A stretch of DNA of 12,349 nucleotides from JABHGY01 sp964525185 (GTDB lineage Bacteria; Fidelibacterota; Marinisomatia; Marinisomatales; UBA1611): contig CAZGFQ010000053.1 of NCBI GenBank assembly GCA_964525185.1, positions 1 to 12,349 of the forward strand, read 5' to 3'. Of this stretch, positions 1 to 7,300 are shown piece after piece. The stretch's first letter is position 1. Every line of letters begins with the position of its first letter. Position numbers and translations under genes: made by a program. The notes beneath the pieces were generated by a model. The model searched no databases and had not been told where the DNA came from. It saw only the letters and a program-made list of their open reading frames with translations.

Positions 1-2525
1 TTTCCGTCCATATATTTTTTTGCAACACGCTTCACATCATCAAGCGTAACTGATTTTAATCCTTCTAGAAATTCAGAATCCGAATTCATATTTCCATCAA
101 AATATTGTGAATGGCCTAAATAATAAGCTTGATTAATGCTGGAAAGTCTGCGAAACATCATGCGTCCCAAATACATATTGACTGATTTTTCCAAAGTTGC
201 GCTATCTACATCATTCAGCATATTTAGGGAGAAAAACCCGGGAAATTGGGGAATAAGTACATCTGCATTTTCTGGGCGAGTTCCAAAATTGATGGAAAAT
301 AAAGCTTTTTCTTTTTTAATTGATATGCCAGCATGCATTCGATAAGCCATGCCTTGTTTTTCGCGAATGTCAAAAACAATTTTATCTCTCAATATTAATG
401 AAAGTGCTGTTAATGCAGGCTTATCTTTCGGATTTACTTCCTTCATAAATCCCCAAAATAAATAGGATTGCGCACCGCCACCATTTTCATCAATAGTTAC
501 AGATTCAAAATTCAATTGATACCTTTTTTCATTTGGCGTGGTTGTATCTATTTCATTGTTGGATCCAAATCCTGAAAACAATTGATTCACATCTTCAGGT
601 GTTGCGGGTGAAACAACAGAAATAATTGCATTTTCTGGTACCCAATATTCCTTTGCAAAAGCTATGAGTGAATCATATGTTAATTTCGGCGGTTCTGATT
701 GCTCAATTATTTCTGGATATATATGTTTGTCAACTAATGAATTGAATTTTTCTTTTGCCATATTTTTATGACTCATACCGCCATATCCGCCATGAGATGG
801 ATCATTCGCTTTATTAAACTCATCTTCAGTTGGAATAAAATTCAAAAAGGCTTTATTTAGAAACCCGATAGCAGCATCCATATCATCTGCTAAACCTTCC
901 ACTCGAATATATCCAAAATCATCATGAAGATAAATATTATCCATGGGAATCCATGGGTTGTCATTTACGGTAAAGGTGAAACCAAAAGGTGCAATTTGTT
1001 TTTGAATCTTTTCAGATTTCATTCTTTGCCCAAAACAATTATGAAGAATTTTAGCTGCATCTTTCCCAAATGTGTTTTCAAGGCTTGCCTTATGTTTCAT
1101 TAAATAATGGACAGCTAATAGTGGGCTTGATGCATTTTGTTTGGCGATTAAAGATGTGCCTGAACCGTCATGATCAAAAAGTTTAACAGCATCAGACAAA
1201 GATTCGTTTTTCTCATTAGAATCCATAGGATGGTGAATAATAACAGTTGGTTCGCCATTCATTCGGATTTTTTTCAATGTTTCTGCAGCATTTTCGTATA
1301 ATGATTCATCAAAAGATGAAAGGAAACCATCAATCCCTTTTTGAGCAAAAACATGTGCATTATATATTCCAAACATATGAGGTTTTTCAAGACTTTTGTA
1401 AAAAGATGTTTTTTCTGAAGTTGCAAAAACAGATACGGCATCCTTTTTTATGGAAAATTTGAATGACATAATCCCGTTTGAAAGAAATTGGGTCAAGCCA
1501 TCTATATGATCACTTTCAATCAAAGTAGCTTTAGCTATTAAAAAATTTCCAATAGGTGATTGTCGTATTTCTCCTTTAAGAGATTGGAGCGATTTATCAA
1601 AATTCTTTTTAGATGCTATTTCAAGGTTTTCAATATTTTCAGAAAGAATATTTTCCATTAAATCAAAATAGCCTGGAACTGGATTCCTAGGTAATTCGAA
1701 GGCTAAGTGTATGAGAGTAGTAGAATCACTATGCGAACGATGGAATATTTTTGTATTATTTTTTTCGGGTAATTCAAAGCCAGTTTTAAAATCTACATCT
1801 TGTGGCCGATACACTGACCCAGGACCAGGTTTGCCATAAATGTCTTTTACCCATTCTAGCATTTCTTCAGAATCAAAATTCCCAATTACACTTAAAATCA
1901 TATTATTAGGGACATAATTTCCTTCGTAATAGTCTCGAACGGGAGGAAGGGGAAGTGATTCTATTGTGGAATATGTGCCTAAAGTAGGGAGAGATAATGA
2001 ATGACCATTGAATAATATAGATTGGATATCCTTTTCAATTTGAGTTCCCTGTCTTGCTAAACTTTGGGCAATTTCTTCAAGAACAATTCCTTTTTCTTTA
2101 TCATATTTTTCTTCTGGAAGAATGGAATTGAAAAGCATATCTGCTTGAATTTCCATTCCGGATTGAATGTGTTCGGTCGGTGTAACCATCATATAATTTG
2201 TATAATATTCACCTGTATTTGCATTATTATATGCACCAATTCGATCGCCATCATCATATAACTCTTTTTGTATACGGGTTGTTGTTCCATTGAACAGTAA
2301 ATGTTCCAGCATATGGCTCATTCCACTCGTGGCATATGTTTCATAAGCTGACCCAGTTTTTACCACAACATTTGCACCAACCATGGGTAACGATTGATTC
2401 TCTATTAGAATAACATCCATACCATTATTTAATCTATGAATGGATACTCCCGAGGGTAGGGGTGACCCAAATCCTGCAGATAGTAATACTAAAGCAATGA
2501 TGTATTTTATTTGTACATATTTCAT
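1..2525 (-). CDS. M16-family (insulinase/pitrilysin-like) zinc metallopeptidase, secreted; 3' end cut by window edge
   Basis: The open frame runs without a stop from the ATG at 2525 to the window edge (about 841 codons). A hydrophobic signal peptide covers residues 1-20 or so. The inverted zinc motif HMLEH is at residues 71-75, and the distal zinc glutamate fits E151 in a GIVLEEIAQ stretch, 76 residues after the second histidine, which is the M16 spacing. The length fits the usual four-lobed M16 layout: an active N-terminal half, then a second half from about residue 480 that lacks HxxEH. The last visible residues (VTLDDVKRVAKKYMDG) resemble the final helix of M16 C-terminal domains, so probably only a few dozen residues are missing. 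The family degrades peptides or processes small proteins; a periplasmic site is inferred from the signal peptide. The ATG overlaps the stop of the upstream DUF1801 gene (ATGA), implying translational coupling. The substrate cannot be told from sequence. Confidence 0.93.
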   Translation of the reverse strand, partial: MKYVQIKYIIALVLLSAGFGSPLPSGVSIHRLNNGMDVILIENQSLPMVGANVVVKTGSAYETYATSGMSHMLEHLLFNGTTTRIQKELYDDGDRIGAYNNANTGEYYTNYMMVTPTEHIQSGMEIQADMLFNSILPEEKYDKEKGIVLEEIAQSLARQGTQIEKDIQSILFNGHSLSLPTLGTYSTIESLPLPPVRDYYEGNYVPNNMILSVIGNFDSEEMLEWVKDIYGKPGPGSVYRPQDVDFKTGFELPEKNNTKIFHRSHSDSTTLIHLAFELPRNPVPGYFDLMENILSENIENLEIASKKNFDKSLQSLKGEIRQSPIGNFLIAKATLIESDHIDGLTQFLSNGIMSFKFSIKKDAVSVFATSEKTSFYKSLEKPHMFGIYNAHVFAQKGIDGFLSSFDESLYENAAETLKKIRMNGEPTVIIHHPMDSNEKNESLSDAVKLFDHDGSGTSLIAKQNASSPLLAVHYLMKHKASLENTFGKDAAKILHNCFGQRMKSEKIQKQIAPFGFTFTVNDNPWIPMDNIYLHDDFGYIRVEGLADDMDAAIGFLNKAFLNFIPTEDEFNKANDPSHGGYGGMSHKNMAKEKFNSLVDKHIYPEIIEQSEPPKLTYDSLIAFAKEYWVPENAIISVVSPATPEDVNQLFSGFGSNNEIDTTTPNEKRYQLNFESVTIDENGGGAQSYLFWGFMKEVNPKDKPALTALSLILRDKIVFDIREKQGMAYRMHAGISIKKEKALFSINFGTRPENADVLIPQFPGFFSLNMLNDVDSATLEKSVNMYLGRMMFRRLSSINQAYYLGHSQYFDGNMNSDSEFLEGLKSVTLDDVKRVAKKYMDG

Positions 2526-2971
2526 TTTTTCTTTTTCACTTTCTCATAATGTTCGATATAGTCTTCCACAGAAGTCATGGCAACAAGTTGTCCAATGGTT
2601 TCAAGTGGTATTTTTTCTAATTTAGTAAACCGAATACACGATTTACCCATATTGGGTTTTATTCCCATTTTTTTAAATGCATTCAACAATATTTGTGTCA
2701 GTTTTTCACTTACATAAACACTATGCATGTAGATTGCCATATGGTTTTTTTGTGATGCAATTGCTACATAAAAAAGCTGTTTCCCATTATACGTATCTGG
2801 ATATGTTTCAAGTGGAATTTCATAAGAAATCATACCCCAATTCATGCTTTCCACATAACCCTTTGGTAGGTTTCTCAAAACAACATTACGAATTGTTGTA
2901 ATGGCTTCCCGTCGGTTATCCGGCAATTCTTTTAAATAGTTTTGTACAGAACGGGCTTTACTTTGTACCAT
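2522..2971 (-). CDS. DUF1801 (YdhG-like) domain protein
   Basis: This encodes 149 residues with no signal peptide or membrane segment, so it is presumably cytoplasmic. It matches DUF1801 as I know the family: an N-terminal helix with YLKELPDNRREAI (residues 12-24), then a strand with ESMNWGMISYEIP (about 41-53), LFYVAIASQKNHMAIYMH (about 66-83), and a C-terminal segment around GKSCIRFTKLEKIP that closes the fold. The tail is lysine rich. Members of this family have no settled biochemical function, and some are annotated as iron-related only by analogy. GAGGGG lies just 2 nt before the ATG, unusually close, but no better start is visible. It begins 25 nt after the upstream cytochrome c gene, and its TGA overlaps the start of the M16 peptidase gene, so it probably belongs to the same transcript as both. 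Confidence 0.85.
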   Translation of the reverse strand: MVQSKARSVQNYLKELPDNRREAITTIRNVVLRNLPKGYVESMNWGMISYEIPLETYPDTYNGKQLFYVAIASQKNHMAIYMHSVYVSEKLTQILLNAFKKMGIKPNMGKSCIRFTKLEKIPLETIGQLVAMTSVEDYIEHYEKVKKKK

Positions 2972-2996
2972 TTCCCCTCGCTATACGTAAAAAGGT

Positions 2997-3374
2997 TTAA
3001 GGCCAATCATCATCTGGATTATAAGGCTTAATTTCAGCACTTCCATTGTGGCAGGTATAACAAGTGATTTCATCTGTTTTATACTCCTTCGAAAAATATT
3101 GAGCCCCATTTTTTCTAATCATTTGTGTGAGTTGAATCATATTACGCGTAATTCGTTTATGTTCTTTATCATCTTTGTGATATTCATCCAAAATATGACA
3201 AAAGGAACATTTAACATCTAAATAATCACTAAAACTATTCATTGTAGCTTTAAGATCATCTTTCGATATATTTTTATCTAATACTTGTAGATTTTTAAAT
3301 CCGGATTGCCCCCAAGTCAGAGACAATAAAAACAATAAAAACACATTACACTTTAGGATGGTGCGAATTTTCAT
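2997..3374 (-). CDS. Small dihaem c-type cytochrome, reaction-centre cytochrome-like (CytoC_RC)
   Basis: This encodes a 125-residue exported protein. A signal peptide covers about residues 1-22 (hydrophobic core VFLLFLLSL, ending near WGQS). There are two haem c attachment sites, CSFCH (56-60) and CYTCH (105-109). Between them is a charged helix with M79 (TRNMIQL), placed like the methionine axial ligand of the photosynthetic reaction-centre cytochrome family. The segment NISKDDLKATMNSFSDYLDV just before the first site also fits the small non-photosynthetic relatives of that family, which often occur beside respiratory complexes. AAGGAT stands about 7 nt upstream of the ATG. The gene follows the cytochrome b-c gene by 62 nt. 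The protein could be the soluble electron acceptor or carrier of the Rieske/cytochrome b complex; that role is inferred from position. Confidence 0.9.
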   Translation of the reverse strand: MKIRTILKCNVFLLFLLSLTWGQSGFKNLQVLDKNISKDDLKATMNSFSDYLDVKCSFCHILDEYHKDDKEHKRITRNMIQLTQMIRKNGAQYFSKEYKTDEITCYTCHNGSAEIKPYNPDDDWP

Positions 3375-3436
3375 TTATAATCCTTTTAATTTATTTAGTT
3401 AGTAAGATATCCCAAATTAAGATTCAAAAATTACAA

Positions 3437-4642
3437 TTAATAATTGGGATGATATGAATTTTTCATCATATGTAATAATGCTTCAATTTGCTGGTAAGAA
3501 AGTTTCTTTTTAAAGTCAGGCATATCTTTACCTTTACCATCTTTTATAGCTTTAATAATTTGGTCGTCGCTTGTCTGGTCCCAATATGCCATTGTTGTAA
3601 AATCTGGCGACTCGAGTCCAAATGTTTTTGATTGTGGCCCGTCACCTTTCCCCGTAGCGCCATGACAATCATAACAAAGACTTTGGTAATTATTTTCTGC
3701 TTGAATAAACATGGCAGATTCGTAATCTAATTTTTTTGGAAGATTTCGATCAGCGTATAAAGTGATTCCTGTTAATATGAGCCAAACGCAACTCCAACCT
3801 GCTGCAATCATATATCGTTGTTTGGAAGATGTTTGCTTTAAAAAAGGAATCCCAAATAAAAAAAGTGTTCCGGCTAAAGGCAGTAATGCGCTACGAATCC
3901 ATGGTGCCCATTCAACGTATTTTCCAAATTCGAATAACCAGAGAAAATACCATTCTGGGCGTGGAATATATTCGACATCAATGGGATTAGCTGGAAGTTC
4001 AAGTGGGGCTGATATCGAATATGTCAAAAAATAAATGAGAAATATTCCTAGAATTGTTCCAAAAAAAATGGAAGATTTTGACAGTAGTTCTTTAATGGAT
4101 TCCCATTGAGATTGAATCAGAATGAGAGATGTGAAAGATAATAATACAGGTATAATTGAACCATGAATTGTGAAAAAACGTGATAATGTTTCTGATCCAA
4201 ATGTTAAACCACCTCTTAAAAGGTTGGCTATGGTTAATCCTAAAAATGGAATTGTTTCTACAATGCCTAATCTTACTTGTGTCCCCCAAAATGCATTCTG
4301 ATCCATAGGAAGTAAATAACCCGTAAAACAGCTCCCAATAATAAGAAAATAAATAGCGAGTGAAAAATACCATTGTTTAACATATTGCGAAACATACCCG
4401 ATTAGATAGAATGTGATTAGAAAAATAAACCCCGAAATAATAAGACCGGATGATAAATAAAAATGGAGGCTACGAATCATTTGTCCAATACCGCCCATTT
4501 TACGAAGATATAAAATTGATGAAAAAGCTTCAGAGTCAGACGGAATATATCCGCCACTTAATCCCCACCCTGAAATCATCAATAAACTTAGGAATAAAAA
4601 ACTAATCCCAGCGCTTAGTTTAAATATGGATTGAACGCTCAT
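3437..4642 (-). CDS. Cytochrome b (b6 + subunit IV) fused to C-terminal cytochrome c; haem bH ligands missing
   Basis: This 401-residue membrane protein is the quinol-oxidising core of a Rieske/cytochrome b complex. About seven helices are visible: A (9-28), B (57-83), C (91-111), D (156-177), E (191-211), F (250-268) and G (279-297). Family landmarks are GYLLPMDQNAFWG (108-120) after helix C and the Qo motif PEWY (229-232). After helix G the chain continues into a class I cytochrome c domain with CYDCH (323-327) and a probable distal ligand M374 (DMPDF). This combines in one chain what Firmicutes split into QcrB and QcrC. H60 in helix B and H160 in helix D are present, matching the haem bL pair. 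The second histidine of each helix, normally 14 residues on, is replaced by F74 and I174, and no other histidine occurs before the CxxCH. The N-terminus also lacks the usual amphipathic lead-in. The gene starts 3 nt after the Rieske gene's TAA, giving TAATAAATG. Confidence 0.93.
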   Translation of the reverse strand: MSVQSIFKLSAGISFLFLSLLMISGWGLSGGYIPSDSEAFSSILYLRKMGGIGQMIRSLHFYLSSGLIISGFIFLITFYLIGYVSQYVKQWYFSLAIYFLIIGSCFTGYLLPMDQNAFWGTQVRLGIVETIPFLGLTIANLLRGGLTFGSETLSRFFTIHGSIIPVLLSFTSLILIQSQWESIKELLSKSSIFFGTILGIFLIYFLTYSISAPLELPANPIDVEYIPRPEWYFLWLFEFGKYVEWAPWIRSALLPLAGTLFLFGIPFLKQTSSKQRYMIAAGWSCVWLILTGITLYADRNLPKKLDYESAMFIQAENNYQSLCYDCHGATGKGDGPQSKTFGLESPDFTTMAYWDQTSDDQIIKAIKDGKGKDMPDFKKKLSYQQIEALLHMMKNSYHPNY

Positions 4643-4645
4643 TTA

Positions 4646-5146
4646 TTAGCCCATGACTTCTTTGCTTTTTATCCCAGTTTTAAACTGTTCATATTTGACG
4701 AAAAGGCGTCCTTTTTTTACAGTCCATTCCATGGTGTCTAATGGACGAGGAGAAGGTCCTTCAACCACGGAGCCTTTTTCATTAAAGAAGCTTTTATGGC
4801 AGGGACATATGAATCCATTATTTTCGGTCTTTATGAGGCATCCGGCATGGGGGCATATAGAACTTAAAATAGTAACAGCTCTACCTTCCCGGAAAACATA
4901 TAACATTTCTTTTATTGTACTCGTTTTCCAACGATCTTGAATGTCAAATGAAATGGGACGTTTTAGCCATTCATTTTCTGTTATTTTCTTTGCTTTCCCT
5001 AAATCAATCCAATTTTCAACATTTTTTGGTTTATGTGGTTGGTCCCACCACCAGTAATAAAGGGAAGGCATTGTAGCCAATGTAGCAAAGGCTCCTACGA
5101 CACCTTGCCATGTTTTTAGAAAGTTTCTTCGTGTGATTTTGTTCAT
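4646..5146 (-). CDS. Rieske 2Fe-2S protein with Tat signal anchor (QcrA/PetC-like)
   Basis: This is the iron-sulfur subunit that takes the first electron from quinol in bc1/b6f-type complexes. The chosen ATG gives 166 residues. It begins with a twin-arginine signal, TRRNFLK (residues 5-11), and a hydrophobic segment (about 14-32) that probably stays as a membrane anchor. The cluster motifs are CPHAGC (98-103) and CPCHKS (114-119): C98, H100, C114 and H117 would bind the cluster, and C103 and C116 would form the usual disulfide. The loop between them is short, and GPSPRPL follows as in Rieske domains. The longer frame that opens with TTG at 5176 was rejected because that start lies inside an intrinsic terminator hairpin and would put ten residues before the Tat motif. 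No clear Shine-Dalgarno precedes the ATG. The gene sits directly upstream of the cytochrome b-c gene, its expected partner. Confidence 0.93.
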   Translation of the reverse strand: MNKITRRNFLKTWQGVVGAFATLATMPSLYYWWWDQPHKPKNVENWIDLGKAKKITENEWLKRPISFDIQDRWKTSTIKEMLYVFREGRAVTILSSICPHAGCLIKTENNGFICPCHKSFFNEKGSVVEGPSPRPLDTMEWTVKKGRLFVKYEQFKTGIKSKEVMG

Positions 5147-5152
5147 GTGAGT

Positions 5153-5184
5153 AAAAAAAGGGCGTTTGAAAATCAAACGCCCTT
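5153..5184 (-). terminator. Intrinsic terminator after the receptor/lipoprotein/cytochrome operon
   Basis: There is a perfect 12-bp stem (5158-5169 with 5173-5184, sequence AAGGGCGTTTGA and its complement) with a 3-nt loop at 5170-5172. On the minus strand it is followed by a run of seven U (plus-strand A at 5153-5159), overlapping the base of the stem. The direction therefore fits transcripts from the 677-residue protein gene that ends at 5243. It ends only 6 nt before the Rieske ATG, so Rieske transcripts that start upstream carry it in their leader. Confidence 0.9.
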
Positions 5185-5242
5185 CCTTGAAAAGTCAAGT
5201 TGTTTTATTCAATTATCCATTTATTTTAAAATAATAAATCAA

Positions 5243-7276
5243 CTATTGCATGTAGGTCACATTTTCAAATAGCAACTCTAAATCAACATCGATAACAGAC
5301 ATATCAGGCTGAGGGAGGTTTCCTTTTAAAATACGATGTTCTGGGAGCCACCATTTACCATCCTTTACGAATTTATCATCATAAACAACTTCGCCTAAAT
5401 CATGTTTCCTATCGCCATCTTCTATATAAAATTTGACAGGATAATAATTTGCGATATAATTTCCTTCTTCAGTAATAATATTCTTTTCATGGTGAATCAT
5501 AAATTTAACAGGTCCGCCTAGCGTTCTTGTCAATTGACGAACTTCGTTTGTTTTGGAATCAATTAAATACCAAGACCCCATGGCTGTTTCCCCATCAGCT
5601 GTAATTTCCCACAGTCCTTTTTTGCGTTTTTTTACAACTTGAAAAAATGCTTCACCTTTTGTGTACTTTTCATCAAATGGTTCATATACGCGATGGGTCA
5701 CAAATTGGCTAACTTGGGCTCGAACCAGCGATCTTAGTTCACCACCACAATCATCACATTCGAAATCAACCACAAGATTTCTATCTACAGTAATGGATGC
5801 TTCAATTGGTTTTTCGCCGTGGTTGATAATATTTAAATCTGCAGTTAGCCCGGGAAAACCATCTTTCCATGTATATCTATTTTCAAAAGCAGCTTTGAAA
5901 ATTTTTCGTGCTTTAGGATCATCTTTCAATTTTGCCATTGCTGCTTCTACGTTTTTAACATGTGTATCTAATTCATCAAGATTAGTTACATTATCTCCTT
6001 GAAGCGTTGCTTCTTTAATTCTTGCAACTAAACCAATGACACGTTTCCCGGTAACTTTATCGATTGCTTCATAATCCATACCAACAATACCGATATTTTC
6101 TGCTAAATAATACCACTGTGATACCCATGATTTTGATGTGCTCCAAGCTAATCTTATCCTTAACACATTAAACATTCCCACAGGCGTTTCAAGTGTTTGA
6201 AATCCTTCGGCTTCCGATGTCCAATGTTGGAGACGCTTATACCGTCCTATATTTTCTGGTTGATCTGCTTCAGGCTCACTCCATGTATATTCACGGCCAA
6301 TGACTTGGTCGGGCCGTAAAAGTTTAATAGCTGGCTGATAGGTAAAAACTTGGCCGCCAGGTCTATTTTCGAATGACCCATGAATCATGATACCTCGATC
6401 AGCAAAAGCACTGTAGTATAAGTAGCTCCCTTTATTATCAATTAATTTGAAAGCAACCCCTGTATCAAAAAATTCAGTTCCTAAATATTCACGTTTACGG
6501 TCCTCTGTTTTTGTAATCCCATTACCTAAAGTATAAGTCCAGTCATACGTCCAAGAGTCTCCTTGATAAAACGGGAAATAATCTTTCCAATTATCCACAG
6601 TTGGTGATTTTTTACCACCCACTTTTTGCCCGTTGATATTTGCATGAATTAATTCACGATCAAATCGCAATGTTTGTCCTGCTTTTGGAGAAAAAATAGC
6701 GAATTCTTTTTTAACTACACCTACTCCTTTTGCTAGCCACGTTACCGATTCAAATGTCGAGCCATTTGGATTAATGTATGTAAAGGTACTTTTTAAACAA
6801 TTTTTGAATTCACCAGCAGAAGTACGAATACTTTCATATCCATTAAATACAACTTCAGTTCCACGAGCAGACCCATCGCTAATAGCATGAGCAAAAGCGT
6901 ATTTTTTCCCATAGGTAAACCCAGTATCATAAAAACTAAATGGTGGATCATTTGTTACTAAACCTTTGTTTTCATGTTCACCCCAATGAAGGTATCTATC
7001 TTTTTCTATGGTAAGGAGATAATACCATCCTCTGTGATCTTCTAATTTTTTAACTATTTCACCGTTTTCCAGTTCTAAATCACCGGTAACGGTATATTCT
7101 TTAATACTATACTTTATTTGTCCATCAGGTTGGAATGCGCGAAATTGATAAGTCCATTTATTTCCATCTTCAAGTGGATAATAGTCTCTCAAATCAATAG
7201 AACGCCCTGATGCAGTAGCCATAATCATAATGGTTGACAAAACCACAAGCCGAGTGAATTGTTTAAATAATTTCAT
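5243..7276 (-). CDS. Secreted protein with two related N-terminal modules and a DUF3386-like C-terminal domain
   Basis: This encodes 677 residues with a signal peptide (about 1-24). Two related modules of roughly 190 residues follow. Each opens with an aromatic block, DYYPLEDGNKWTYQF (31-45) and DYFPFYQGDSWTYDW (232-246), and ends with a strand pair around WLAKGVGVV (180-188) and YYLAENIGIV (389-398). The modules look like the beta-rich 'YYPL...W.Y' repeats of many secreted proteins of unknown role. From about residue 455 the sequence resembles DUF3386: a KAAFENRYTWKDGFPG opening (461-476), FVTHRVYEPF, and a late HDLGEVVYDDKFVKDGKWWLPEHRIL-type strand set. A CDDC pair (507-510) lies in that domain. 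AGGAGA sits 8 nt before the ATG, a clear ribosome site. The gene follows the dihaem cytochrome gene by 24 nt and is the last of its operon. I cannot assign a function; being exported next to a cytochrome and a haem/iron-type receptor is the only clue. Confidence 0.85.
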   Translation of the reverse strand: MKLFKQFTRLVVLSTIMIMATASGRSIDLRDYYPLEDGNKWTYQFRAFQPDGQIKYSIKEYTVTGDLELENGEIVKKLEDHRGWYYLLTIEKDRYLHWGEHENKGLVTNDPPFSFYDTGFTYGKKYAFAHAISDGSARGTEVVFNGYESIRTSAGEFKNCLKSTFTYINPNGSTFESVTWLAKGVGVVKKEFAIFSPKAGQTLRFDRELIHANINGQKVGGKKSPTVDNWKDYFPFYQGDSWTYDWTYTLGNGITKTEDRKREYLGTEFFDTGVAFKLIDNKGSYLYYSAFADRGIMIHGSFENRPGGQVFTYQPAIKLLRPDQVIGREYTWSEPEADQPENIGRYKRLQHWTSEAEGFQTLETPVGMFNVLRIRLAWSTSKSWVSQWYYLAENIGIVGMDYEAIDKVTGKRVIGLVARIKEATLQGDNVTNLDELDTHVKNVEAAMAKLKDDPKARKIFKAAFENRYTWKDGFPGLTADLNIINHGEKPIEASITVDRNLVVDFECDDCGGELRSLVRAQVSQFVTHRVYEPFDEKYTKGEAFFQVVKKRKKGLWEITADGETAMGSWYLIDSKTNEVRQLTRTLGGPVKFMIHHEKNIITEEGNYIANYYPVKFYIEDGDRKHDLGEVVYDDKFVKDGKWWLPEHRILKGNLPQPDMSVIDVDLELLFENVTYMQ

Positions 7277-7284
7277 TTTATTAA

Positions 7285-7290
7285 TCTCCT
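7285..7290 (-). promoter_or_regulatory. Shine-Dalgarno of the DUF3386-like gene
   Basis: AGGAGA lies 8 nt upstream of the ATG at 7276. It is one of the clearer ribosome binding sites here and supports that start. Confidence 0.7.
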
Positions 7291-7300
7291 TTAATTTTGA

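Noticed and set aside
136..2625. Short plus-strand open frames across the M16 and DUF1801 genes
   Set aside because: They are antisense shadows of well-supported minus-strand genes, with no recognisable domain and atypical composition.
3411..3448. Possible hairpin CCCAA...TTGGG at the end of the cytochrome b-c gene
   Set aside because: It has a five-base stem with a long A+T loop and no following U-run, so it is too weak to call a terminator.
5147..5176. N-terminal extension of the Rieske protein from a TTG at 5176
   Set aside because: The start codon and the next residues are the terminator stem and its U-run. The ATG at 5146 gives a properly placed Tat motif.
5221..5234. Perfect A+T palindrome TTATTTTAAAATAA
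   Set aside because: It contains only A and T in an A+T-rich gap, so chance is likely. Kept only as context for the terminator finding.
3762..6002. Plus-strand frames (3762-4034, 4653-4940, 5661-6002) and a second minus frame at 4092-4373
   Set aside because: All lie inside the cytochrome b, Rieske or DUF3386-like genes in other frames and show no family features.
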